64,000 nt of DNA from JAISDD01 sp031553935 (GTDB lineage: Bacteria; Bacillota; Syntrophomonadia; Syntrophomonadales; Syntrophomonadaceae). This document shows positions 36,716 to 44,439 of the stretch, one piece after another (the first letter of the stretch is position 1; the number at the start of each line of letters is the position of its first letter). A model generated the notes under the pieces. It searched no databases, had not been told where the DNA came from, and was given only the letters and a program-made list of their open reading frames with translations. The stretch lies in NCBI GenBank assembly GCA_031553935.1, contig JAVBKS010000009.1, forward strand, positions 9,492 through 73,491. The letters are read 5' to 3'. Both the position numbers and the translations under genes were made by a program.

Positions 36716-37861
36716 CTAGTCAGTGATGTCTTCTGAGTTAACCGCAAAAGAGAACATCAGGCCTGAAGGGTTGTTCTCCGCATTGTATTCATCAAGCCCT
36801 GATTCGCTGTCCCAGGCACAATTGACTCCATAAATCACGATATAGTTGTCCCCACTGGTTAAGAAGGGCTTAATATCATATGAATATACTTTATCCCAAC
36901 CACCATGAGTGATGAAGCCATTTATCTGGGTGCGATCTCCAAATAGAGCTTTCAGATCTTCTATATCTTCGAAGCTTTTCGTATAGGGCATCAATAACGA
37001 GTTCGATTTCCCTACATAGTTATTGTTTACAAAGACTACAAATCCATTGTCACTAGCTATTCTCAGGGTCACCATGTCATTAGTAATTTGTTCACCTGGA
37101 ATATTAAATGCCTTGGCATAGCGAACAACTTCCCCTACCTGAGGATTCGTAGCCGGATTAGTATTGCTTATCCACTTCGCCTCGGTATAGCCCTTAGAAA
37201 TGTCAAGCAGATCATTTACTATTGATTTCATGTCATTGTAAGCTTGACGATCCGCATCTCCTTCAGGCTTATTGGTAAAAGCTTTGTCCCAAGCATCTGC
37301 ACCATATAGTGATCCGGTGTCAGTTTGAACTACATCAGCAAAGATTTCGTCTAAGGCACCGAGGAAACTTTTTGCAGTTATTCCGCTCCCCGGGCTGCTA
37401 ACTACAATTGTCCTAAATTTACTGTCAGCAGGTATATCAGCAGGTATCAAATTCCCAATGTACACCATATTGATATTCTTGGCTTTCCCTTTGCCATCAA
37501 TAGCTAATTTGGGAATACTGTATTTCCCAGCTTCTGTTATCGTTACTGCTCGATACTCATTTGCCATTTTTACCATTAAGGTCAAGCTCTTGTATTCAGT
37601 GAAAAATATTTCCTCTACAGTAAGTAAGCCGTCCTCTTTCTGCTTTCCATCCCATTCGAAAACAATCCCTTTTGCTTCGAATGCATAACTATGGGCATTA
37701 CTAGAAATTTTGCCTTCACTATGTTGTTTAAAATCCTTGGCTTCTTCTTTATTCATTACTTCATAATCAATCGTCTTTATATCACCGGCATAGGCGGGAA
37801 GGCCAAATGCTGCCGTAAACAGCATTGCGATTCCGATAATGATAGAAAATACTTTTTTCAT
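36716..37861 (-). CDS. secreted protein of unknown function, near sigI
   Basis: 381 aa with a Sec signal peptide (ends LPAYA). The mature part is beta-rich; LRIASDNGFVVFVNNNYVGK followed by WDKVYSYDIKPFLTSGDNYIVIYG resembles carbohydrate-binding or PA14-like jelly-roll segments, but no family is claimed. No catalytic motif is apparent. It is monocistronic, 220 bases from rsgI on the same strand, with a candidate sigma-I promoter upstream and its own terminator. Confidence 0.72.
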   Translation of the reverse strand: MKKVFSIIIGIAMLFTAAFGLPAYAGDIKTIDYEVMNKEEAKDFKQHSEGKISSNAHSYAFEAKGIVFEWDGKQKEDGLLTVEEIFFTEYKSLTLMVKMANEYRAVTITEAGKYSIPKLAIDGKGKAKNINMVYIGNLIPADIPADSKFRTIVVSSPGSGITAKSFLGALDEIFADVVQTDTGSLYGADAWDKAFTNKPEGDADRQAYNDMKSIVNDLLDISKGYTEAKWISNTNPATNPQVGEVVRYAKAFNIPGEQITNDMVTLRIASDNGFVVFVNNNYVGKSNSLLMPYTKSFEDIEDLKALFGDRTQINGFITHGGWDKVYSYDIKPFLTSGDNYIVIYGVNCAWDSESGLDEYNAENNPSGLMFSFAVNSEDITD

Positions 37862-37957
37862 TAAATCACTTCCTTATAAATTTTTTATCTTAACATAGCC
37901 CCCTTGCTTTGGATCCCTCCTTTATTATCCAAATTAATAATTGCTATATTATAGTAG

Positions 37958-37986
37958 TTCGCGGCTCAATAAATATTTTTGGGGGG
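37958..37986 (-). promoter_or_regulatory. candidate sigma-I promoter
   Basis: On the minus strand CCCCCCAAA (from 37986) is followed after 16 bases by CGAA (37961-37958). Sigma-I promoters are described with a C-rich -35 (CCCCC, then A) and a CGAA -10. The CGAA lies about 97 bases before the start of the secreted-protein gene. Spacing is somewhat long, so this is tentative. Confidence 0.4.
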
Positions 37987-38031
37987 ATTTTAATAAAGTG
38001 CATAATTTTGCAACTTTCTAGTAATCCCCCC
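37981..38031. repeat. GGGGGGATT/AATCCCCCC inverted repeat
   Basis: GGGGGGATT (37981-37989) is complementary to AATCCCCCC (38023-38031), with a further imperfect AAAGT(T)GCA/TGCACTTT pairing inside. It lies downstream of rsgI, could fold at the 3' end of the sigI-rsgI transcript, and includes the -35 of the candidate sigma-I promoter. Confidence 0.65.
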
Positions 38032-38084
38032 AACCATTAATTAACCGATGTTCCCTTATGCCTTGGCATCATGGGCGAAACAAT

Positions 38085-39014
38085 TCAATTCTTATTATTG
38101 TCATTTTTATCATGCTTACCTCTGGAGTCATCCTTTTTACTCTGTCCTTGATTTCCATTATTCTCAGTTTGCTTTTTTTGCTCTTTACTCAGTTGTTTTG
38201 CTTCTTTTTCGCTTTCTTTCTCCAATTTTTTCGAAGTATTGTCTTTGCTTTCTTGTTCCTTATCATTATTAAAACTTTTATTTTCTACCGTATTGACCTT
38301 ATTATTTTTATTGTCGGTTTGGCTGTGAAGCTGCTCATTCAATTCGCTCATAGGCATTACCAGCAGTTCTTCCAGCGACTTGCTCTGATCGACGCGATAA
38401 AGTTCTTCGGCCCTTTTTAGTTTGCCCGGAGAAACCCCTTTCGCTTGGGCTTCATCTCTTAGCTTTAGATCACTAATATCGACATCAACTGCCGGTAATT
38501 CAGCCATACTGTGCAAGACTTCATTTATTTTCGCAGCTGCTAATGAAGTCGTTTTCTCGTTTTGAGCAATAACTGTTAATTGGATCGAGGCTTCTTGATC
38601 CGCTGGACTTAACCCATAGCCTTGTGATACAGCCGCAGCAACTATGGTTTTCAAAGCTTCTTGCGCTGAACCCTTAATCCTTACTCCAGCAAGAAATTTT
38701 TCGCCGTCTTCATTAACAGCGCGGACTGATTTTACTCGATCCATATTATTAAACGCCAACTCGAAGCTGGGATTAATATCAACAGCTAAATAATAGGCAT
38801 CTATTCTAAATAAATAAGCGTATAAACCACTAAAAGTAAATATTAGAAAAGTCGCGGCAATCAGTGCTATCTTGCGGTTAAGCGTGATCGGGGTGTTAAA
38901 CTCCACTTCCGAACCTACAGGTTTATGCGAAATTCCTTTGACTCGGTGAAAACAGCCTTTGTTATCCATCACGTAGGAAATACCATTTTCATGGCTTATA
39001 AGCAAACCTCTCAT
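38085..39014 (-). CDS. rsgI: anti-sigma-I factor RsgI
   Basis: 309 aa. The cytoplasmic sigma-binding N-domain (1-50), one membrane helix (IALIAATFLIFTFSGLYAYLF) and an extracellular domain starting YYLAVDINPSFELAFN are the RsgI layout; the Asn-Pro in that motif is the reported self-cleavage site of RsgI-type proteins. The C-terminal 80 residues are Lys/Glu/Asn-rich with no carbohydrate-binding module, as in Bacillus rather than cellulolytic Clostridia. The start overlaps the sigI stop (ATGA). Confidence 0.9.
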   Translation of the reverse strand: MRGLLISHENGISYVMDNKGCFHRVKGISHKPVGSEVEFNTPITLNRKIALIAATFLIFTFSGLYAYLFRIDAYYLAVDINPSFELAFNNMDRVKSVRAVNEDGEKFLAGVRIKGSAQEALKTIVAAAVSQGYGLSPADQEASIQLTVIAQNEKTTSLAAAKINEVLHSMAELPAVDVDISDLKLRDEAQAKGVSPGKLKRAEELYRVDQSKSLEELLVMPMSELNEQLHSQTDNKNNKVNTVENKSFNNDKEQESKDNTSKKLEKESEKEAKQLSKEQKKQTENNGNQGQSKKDDSRGKHDKNDNNKN

Positions 39015-39775
39015 ACTGCTCCACCTCCGTTCAGTTTTATGTATTCTGCTAAATATTCATAGTCGCCAGTTAGTATAATTAGTGAAGCTAATAAATACTT
39101 TCGAACCCTTTCCAGTTTTTTTTCAGGGACATTTGTAAGCTTGGCAATCTTTTTTATTGGCAAGTAACGCTTGACTTGAATAATCTCGGTTATTTCTTGG
39201 TTTTCATAGCATTGTATCACAACTTGGCGACAAGTTTTTTGCAAAGAATTGTGTTTAGGAGATTGTTCATAAAGTGATAATAGTGTGATTTCCCATTCCT
39301 GAAGCTCCATCTTAAATTGTTCAATTTCCATTGATAAGAGAGCATTCTGGCTAGCAAACGCATAAGAGCTCATTGCAGCAGCAGTCGAGGCGGGGCTGTT
39401 ATCATAGGGTTCTTTTTCATCGCTTAATAATACAATTTTTTCTTGGTAGCGGCTTTCTTTGCGCAGACCATCAATCAGCCTCAGCTTAATTATTTGGTTG
39501 GCAAAAGTCAAAAAATGGCCTCTGTTTTGATCGTAACTTTTAATTGCTTCATAAAAAGCCAGCATGGCAATACTTTGGTAATCGTCAAAGCGGATTTCAT
39601 CATAGCCGTAAATAAACCTTCTAACCCGGCTTTTGATGAAAGGCAAAAATTCTTCAATAAGTCGATTGGCTTCATTTTCGTCCTGAAGCGCACGGCAGGC
39701 TCTCTCATCAAGAGACACTATCTCAACCTCTTCGTATTTATCACCTTTTTGACTTTTATGACTCTTGAATATCAT
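39011..39775 (-). CDS. sigI: RNA polymerase sigma factor SigI
   Basis: 254 aa. Region 2-like helices include EFLPFIKSRVRRFIYG, RFDDYQSIAMLAFYEAIKSYD and GHFLTFANQIIKLRLIDGLRKE. The C-terminal SigI-specific domain follows, with RYLPIKKIAKLTNVPEKKLERVRKYLLA as the helix-turn-helix. It directs transcription of stress or cell-wall/polysaccharide genes, held by RsgI. AGGTGAT precedes ATG 39775. No clear sigma-I-type promoter was found in front of it. Confidence 0.9.
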   Translation of the reverse strand: MIFKSHKSQKGDKYEEVEIVSLDERACRALQDENEANRLIEEFLPFIKSRVRRFIYGYDEIRFDDYQSIAMLAFYEAIKSYDQNRGHFLTFANQIIKLRLIDGLRKESRYQEKIVLLSDEKEPYDNSPASTAAAMSSYAFASQNALLSMEIEQFKMELQEWEITLLSLYEQSPKHNSLQKTCRQVVIQCYENQEITEIIQVKRYLPIKKIAKLTNVPEKKLERVRKYLLASLIILTGDYEYLAEYIKLNGGGAV

Positions 39776-40104
39776 AACAGCATCACCTGTACGACTAGCT
39801 GCCGGTACAAAACCTCAGCCTAAATCGCATAACCCGAAGTTAAAACAACCTTCAACAATTCTTGCTCTCGTATACCTCAAACCAATGGTTTTCACATTAT
39901 AGCCATTATATTGCAATGTCAGTACAGCGAAAAGCACCTCTAGGCATCAATAATTTTTACTATTTCGCTTTCCTTATGTAATTGCGCGCCTAATCTTTGG
40001 AGCGCGCTTAGCTTGTTACTTAGTACGAATCAGTATTAATATAGAATCGGGAAATACGAGTACCTAGTTTAGGAATAATAATGGAAACAGCAGAAAATGA
40101 TAAA
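39776..40104. other. intergenic region, no features seen
   Basis: About 330 bases of AT-rich divergent spacer between sigI and the lsa leader. No gene, repeat or clear promoter was recognised. Confidence 0.4.
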
Positions 40105-40133
40105 TTGACTTTTACAGGTAAGCTTGCTATGCT
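40105..40133 (+). promoter_or_regulatory. lsa: sigma-A promoter of the lsa leader
   Basis: TTGACT (40105-40110), 17-base spacer, TATGCT (40128-40133). It leaves a leader of about 210 bases before the coding region. Confidence 0.75.
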
Positions 40134-40165
40134 ATAGTCAATTAACTTGAAATGGAGATGAGAGG

Positions 40166-40186
40166 GTGCGCCATCTTTCTTGCTAA
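40166..40186 (+). CDS. six-codon leader peptide of lsa
   Basis: GTG CGC CAT CTT TCT TGC TAA encodes MRHLSC. GGAG (40154-40157) lies eight bases upstream. Its last codons contain the 9-base CTTTCTTGC that is repeated in the terminator arm, so a ribosome stalled here would mask that segment. An alternative frame from ATG 40158 lacks a properly spaced ribosome site. Confidence 0.6.
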   Translation: MRHLSC

Positions 40187-40335
40187 GAAAAATAAGGCAT
40201 GATGAAGAATATTTACTGTTGCTTTTCATTATGCGCGCAAGAAAGTAGTTCAATTTAATCTTAAGAAAAACTCATTAATTCATCTAAGATTTTTTAAGCT
40301 GTAAGAAATTACTTTCTTGCAGCTTTATTAATTTT
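40175..40335 (+). promoter_or_regulatory. lsa: ribosome-mediated attenuator of lsa
   Basis: Segment 1 CTTTCTTGC (40175-40183) can pair with segment 2 GCAAGAAAG (40237-40245). Segment 2, extended to GCAAGAAAGTA, can instead pair over 11 bases with segment 4 TACTTTCTTGC (40310-40320), the 3' arm of the terminator. A drug-stalled ribosome on the leader peptide would free segment 2 to open the terminator. A second weak stem (AATCTTA/TAAGATT, 40257-40291) ends in T5. Confidence 0.7.
40296..40335 (+). terminator. attenuator terminator in lsa leader
   Basis: 13-bp stem, 40296-40308 with 40313-40325 (one G-U pair), loop TTAC, followed by TATTAATTTT. It ends just before the ribosome site of lsa. Confidence 0.75.
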
Positions 40336-40348
40336 GGGGAGGATTATT

Positions 40349-41824
40349 ATGTCATTAATAAATATATCTAATTTAACTTTTGCTTATGATGGCAGCTACG
40401 ATTATATCTTCGAAAATGTAAGCTTCCAGATCGACAGCGCTTGGCGCTTAGGCTTCACCGGAAGAAATGGACGCGGGAAAACCACATTTCTAAAGCTATT
40501 AATGGGCAAATTAGAATACCGTGGCACAATCACTGCCAGCGTTAGTTTTGACTACTTTCCCTTCGAGATCCAAGACACTAAGCTTAAGACCCACGCTGTT
40601 GTAAATAGTATAATTGCCGACTATCAAGAGTGGGAACTTGACCGTGAGCTAAACTTACTAGGGCTATCAAGTGACTCACTTGCTCGCCCTCTAAGTAGTT
40701 TATCCCTCGGAGAACAAACCAAATTATTATTAGCTGTGCTTTTTCTTAAAGAGAATAATTTCTTGCTCATCGATGAACCCACCAACCATCTGGATAGTTT
40801 AGGACGTCAGCTAGTCAGTAAGTACCTGCGCTCCAAATCGGGGTTCATTCTGGTTTCCCATGACCGGGCTTTCCTAGATAATTCAGTTGACCATATTCTC
40901 TCTATCAATAAGGCCAATATTGATGTGCAAAAAGGAAATTTCTCGAGCTGGCTGATAAATAAACAGCGTCAAGATCAATTCGAGCTAAGTGAAAACGCAA
41001 AACTTCAAAAGCAAATCGAGCAATTGCGCATTGCTGCGCAAAGAACTTCAGAATGGTCTGATAAGGTAGAAAAAACTAAAAGAGGACCTGAAGGAAGCAA
41101 GGCCGACAAGGGCTATATCGGGCATAAAGCAGCCAAAATGATGAAAAGATCGAAATCCATAGACAAACGCCAAAATGACGCCATAACTGATAAGTCGAAA
41201 CTGCTAAAAAACTTAGAGAGAATAGATGATCTTAGAATCAGCCCTCTAACTCATCATTCCAGTAGACTTATGGAGCTATCTGACATCGCAATATATTATG
41301 AGGATAAATTAATTGCGTCGAACATAAATCTGAGTATCGAAGCAGGCGACCGTATCTTATTAGCAGGTCAGAATGGAAGCGGTAAATCAAGTATAATAAA
41401 GCTCATATGCGAGGAAAACATTAATTACACCGGCAGTATTAAGGCAGCCAGCAAATTGATTATCTCTTATGTTCCTCAGGATACTTCAACACTAAAGGGT
41501 AAGCTCCCGGGATTAGCAGAACAATACGGAATTGATCTGACGCTTCTATATACTATTTTGCGCAAACTAGACTTTAACAGGGACCAATTCGATAAAGACA
41601 TGCAGCATTTCAGCGCCGGTCAAAAGAAGAAAGTCCTGCTGGCTAGGAGCCTTTGTGAACGCGCTCATTTATACGTATGGGATGAACCTCTTAACTATAT
41701 AGATGTTTTTTCGCGCATGCAAATCGAGGAATTGCTCTTAGAATATCAGCCGACTCTGCTATTTGTCGAGCATGACCAAATGTTTAGTCAAAATATTGCT
41801 ACGAAATCGGTAAGGTTAGGATAG
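40349..41824 (+). CDS. lsa: Lsa-type ABC-F ribosomal protection protein
   Basis: 491 aa with two ATPase domains and no membrane helices. Domain 1 has GRNGRGKTTF, LSLGEQTK and LLIDEPTNHLD; the linker (about 190-300) has GYIGHKAAKMMKRSK; domain 2 has GQNGSGKSS, FSAGQKKKVLLARSL and YVWDEPLNYIDV. These match the Lsa branch, which dislodges lincosamides, streptogramin A and pleuromutilins from the ribosome. ATG 40349 with GGGGAGG upstream. The attenuator leader supports drug-induced expression. Confidence 0.93.
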   Translation: MSLINISNLTFAYDGSYDYIFENVSFQIDSAWRLGFTGRNGRGKTTFLKLLMGKLEYRGTITASVSFDYFPFEIQDTKLKTHAVVNSIIADYQEWELDRELNLLGLSSDSLARPLSSLSLGEQTKLLLAVLFLKENNFLLIDEPTNHLDSLGRQLVSKYLRSKSGFILVSHDRAFLDNSVDHILSINKANIDVQKGNFSSWLINKQRQDQFELSENAKLQKQIEQLRIAAQRTSEWSDKVEKTKRGPEGSKADKGYIGHKAAKMMKRSKSIDKRQNDAITDKSKLLKNLERIDDLRISPLTHHSSRLMELSDIAIYYEDKLIASNINLSIEAGDRILLAGQNGSGKSSIIKLICEENINYTGSIKAASKLIISYVPQDTSTLKGKLPGLAEQYGIDLTLLYTILRKLDFNRDQFDKDMQHFSAGQKKKVLLARSLCERAHLYVWDEPLNYIDVFSRMQIEELLLEYQPTLLFVEHDQMFSQNIATKSVRLG

Positions 41825-41866
41825 AAACATCTAATTCCAAAAAATAACTAGAAAAGAATATTAGGC

Positions 41867-41903
41867 TAGGCTTGTTATGAACTTGCTGGTAATATCAAGC
41901 CTA
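41867..41903. repeat. inverted repeat after lsa
   Basis: TAGGCTTG (41867-41874) and CAAGCCTA (41896-41903) are complementary, with 21 bases between. It may end the lsa transcript, although the T-run is poor. Confidence 0.4.
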
Positions 41904-41987
41904 TTAACAATTAACATCGCGCTTAGCAACCTCCGAAATTACGCTAAGAACCCGTGGTAAAATGTCTCGGCACTATTAGAAAATTTA

Positions 41988-42332
41988 TTATAAATTTTTA
42001 TCCTCTTCCAGCCTCCGCATATTCTTTTTTATTACTTTCAATTCCACAAGTCTATAAACTGAATATATTATAATTATATAGATAAACACGCTATCATCTA
42101 AATCAAAGTAAATTACAACAAAAGCTGCAAAAACGGAAAAAAGTATATACCCTAATACAACCAAAATAGCTCGCACTGTACTATCATCTGCTTCAGTATC
42201 AACTTTTATGTATACTCTCCAAGTCCAATAGAACTCATACATGATAATTGGGCATGTTGCCAGAAAAGCGAATTTCAGAAGCATAAGATCAATTACTATT
42301 CCATAAGACTCGATCCAAGAAACGAATTCCAT
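41988..42332 (-). CDS. small membrane protein
   Basis: 114 aa with three hydrophobic helices (LMLLKFAFLATCPIIMYEFYW, ILVVLGYILFSVFAAFVVIYF, VFIYIIIIYSVYRLVEL) and a charged tail. No family is recognised. GGAGGAATG precedes ATG 42332. It lies 36 bases downstream of vapC on the same strand, so it may share that transcript. Confidence 0.7.
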   Translation of the reverse strand: MEFVSWIESYGIVIDLMLLKFAFLATCPIIMYEFYWTWRVYIKVDTEADDSTVRAILVVLGYILFSVFAAFVVIYFDLDDSVFIYIIIIYSVYRLVELKVIKKNMRRLEEDKNL

Positions 42333-42368
42333 GTCTCATTCCTCCATCTGAATATTTTTGAGCGCCAC

Positions 42369-42770
42369 TTACATAGTCCAGTTTTCTAATAAAAGCCCAG
42401 GTATTCTCTCGAATTCCTTAATATTGTTAGTAATAAGAATCCCTCTTTCCGACAACACTGTAGCTGCGATAAGCAAATCATTCGGTCCAATAGGCAAACC
42501 AGCTCTATCAAGAAATGCTCGTGTCTCTCCATAAGAAAAGGTGGAGGAATCTCCAAATGGAACAATTTCAAATGGAGAAAGAAATGCCATGATCTTCTCC
42601 AGGTTTGCATCTCTTCTGCTGCTTTTTTCAGCACCATAAATCAGTTCCGCTTTTACAACCGCTGGAATCTTAATATCAGCAGGATTAAGCGACAGAACTT
42701 TCACTAGTAAAGCCGGATATTTCCCTTTCAAGTAATATATGCACATATTAGTATCCAGAAAATAACTCAT
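42369..42770 (-). CDS. vapC: VapC-type PIN ribonuclease toxin
   Basis: 133 aa PIN domain. Acidic residues Asp6 (LDTNMCIYYLKG), Glu42 (KAELIYGAEKS) and Asp98 (IGPNDLLIAA) are in place, with ILITNNIKEFERIPGL at the end, as in tRNA-cleaving VapC proteins. Its start overlaps the antitoxin stop by 4 bases (ATGA). Confidence 0.9.
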   Translation of the reverse strand: MSYFLDTNMCIYYLKGKYPALLVKVLSLNPADIKIPAVVKAELIYGAEKSSRRDANLEKIMAFLSPFEIVPFGDSSTFSYGETRAFLDRAGLPIGPNDLLIAATVLSERGILITNNIKEFERIPGLLLENWTM

Positions 42771-42997
42771 AGGCTTTCTCTTTTTAAGTCATGAGCAAAA
42801 TTAAGAGAATCAGATTTAGAAAAGCTGTCATCAGTAATGGAGCCAAAGATTTCCTTATACCCTTCTGGCCATTTTCTCGAAAGATGCTCTTTTAGGGCTT
42901 GGGATACATATTTTGAAACAGAAGTCTTATTGATTCTAGCAGCGGTTTCAATTTTCCTAAGTGTCTCTTCATCTATATATAATGAAAGCTGGGGCAT
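42767..42997 (-). CDS. vapB: ribbon-helix-helix antitoxin (VapB role)
   Basis: 76 aa. N-terminal MPQLSLYIDEETLRKIETAARINKTSVSKYVSQALKEHL is a ribbon-helix-helix; the C-terminal acidic tail would bind the toxin. ATG 42997 is used because GGAGGTGG lies just upstream; an earlier Met at 43024 would overlap it. It is first in the toxin-antitoxin operon and likely autoregulatory. Confidence 0.85.
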   Translation of the reverse strand: MPQLSLYIDEETLRKIETAARINKTSVSKYVSQALKEHLSRKWPEGYKEIFGSITDDSFSKSDSLNFAHDLKRESL

Positions 42998-43175
42998 ACG
43001 ACCACCTCCAAAAAGCTCAAACACAAGTCTATTATACTTGTCGAATTGTTAGTTGGTCAATTTATTATCTTTGTCCCACAAAATTGAGTTACATGGCATT
43101 TTGTTGATAGAATTTTTCGAATTTCTTAGTTAGTCACTTCAACTATTCAACTAATGAACCTTTGAGAAAACAAGT

Positions 43176-44351
43176 TTACAAGAAAAGCTGAGTATAGTAA
43201 TAACGGAAAGTCGAAGAATCGCTATACGCACCCCCAACCCCTAATCCCCGAAATTGCGAAGACAAAATATTGCTGCGGTGTCCGGACGAATTTATCCAGC
43301 CGTGCATGGCAGAGATCGCATCAGGGTTTCCGGCGGAAATGTTTTCACCGAAAGCATTAATTCCTCCGGCTTTAGCCCTATCCCAGGGGCTGCGCCCGTC
43401 TAGGGATTCATGATCAAAATAGTCTTTATTTGCCATATCTTCACAATGAAGTCTGGCAACATTGCTTGCCTTTTCCGAAAAACTAAGAATCGCTTTATTA
43501 TGAAAAGCCCTGAAGGCATTAGTTATGTCAAAAATCTGCTTTTCAATAACTATTAAATCCTTATCTTCATGGCCAAATGAGAACCTGATATTGCTTGGGC
43601 AAGCAATTGCATATACCGCATCCCCGTCATTGCCATCTTTGAAATACCTGAAATCGTTTTCCCGGCCTCCCAGAGTCTTGAGATTATTACCCAAAGCATA
43701 AATACCGATTACTTGTTTATCCTTAACCAGCAGCAGTGAAAACTTGTCATAATCAGAGTTAAATACATATGCAGAAATATCGGCTGCTACTTGATCAATT
43801 CGACCGGCTTTGCCAATTCGACTTTGTACTTCGTTAATATCGTCTCCAATTCTAAGCTCATAACTACCGACCACAATTCCCATAATTCTCGCTTCTGAGA
43901 CCGGTTTAGCCGGCTTGGACATTGATGCAATATTTACAGTCTGGGTATCATGATCCCAAATAACATCAAGCCCAACTGCCTCTGATATCATCCGCAGTGA
44001 CACCAGTGTCCTGCCATTAACAATTAGTGACTTCACATCGTATATCCTTGTCTTACCGTCGATATTAATGATGTTGGTCCCCACCTGGTGAGTAATAACC
44101 GACTTCTCCCGCAATAACACAAAAGTACCGTTCTTAGGATGCCACTGCAGTGTTAATCCCAGGGGTTCACAAATACCCCGAATCGGCACCATGGTGCGCC
44201 CGTCGATGATGATGGGATCAACGTCGAAGCGTAATTCTTGTCCATTGAGAATGACCTTGATGCTCGCAGCAGCCATTCCTAAGCCAGCATTCACTATCAT
44301 CATCGAAGTAATAAGAACCAGAATCGTAAAATATGCGAGTAGTTTTTTCAT
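43176..44351 (-). CDS. secreted CAP-domain protein with copper-amine-oxidase-like N-domain
   Basis: 391 aa. Signal peptide; two copper-amine-oxidase N-domain-like stalk repeats (IIDGRTMVPIRGI...LGLTLQWH and IVNGRTLVSLRMISEAVGLDVIWD); a CAP-associated middle domain (ELRIGDDINEVQSRIG); then a C-terminal CAP/SCP domain with HCEDMANKDYFDHESLDGRSPWDR, FGENIS and GWINSSGHRSNIL. Such proteins are exported, often cell-wall or spore-associated. There is no obvious partner, and the start is followed at once by the signal peptide. Confidence 0.9.
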   Translation of the reverse strand: MKKLLAYFTILVLITSMMIVNAGLGMAAASIKVILNGQELRFDVDPIIIDGRTMVPIRGICEPLGLTLQWHPKNGTFVLLREKSVITHQVGTNIINIDGKTRIYDVKSLIVNGRTLVSLRMISEAVGLDVIWDHDTQTVNIASMSKPAKPVSEARIMGIVVGSYELRIGDDINEVQSRIGKAGRIDQVAADISAYVFNSDYDKFSLLLVKDKQVIGIYALGNNLKTLGGRENDFRYFKDGNDGDAVYAIACPSNIRFSFGHEDKDLIVIEKQIFDITNAFRAFHNKAILSFSEKASNVARLHCEDMANKDYFDHESLDGRSPWDRAKAGGINAFGENISAGNPDAISAMHGWINSSGHRSNILSSQFRGLGVGGAYSDSSTFRYYYTQLFL

Positions 44352-44439
44352 TTTTTGCCTCCTGTATGAAAATAATTTTATGACAGATTTTATTTTGCTA
44401 ATAGCTAAGCAGTTTATTATATTGTATAAAAAACCCTTT

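Noticed and set aside
40020..40253. 77-codon open frame antisense to the lsa leader
   Set aside because: No ribosome site, and it covers the promoter and attenuator on the opposite strand.
42386..42637. 83-codon open frame inside vapC in another frame
   Set aside because: Shadow of the well-supported PIN-domain gene, without a start site.
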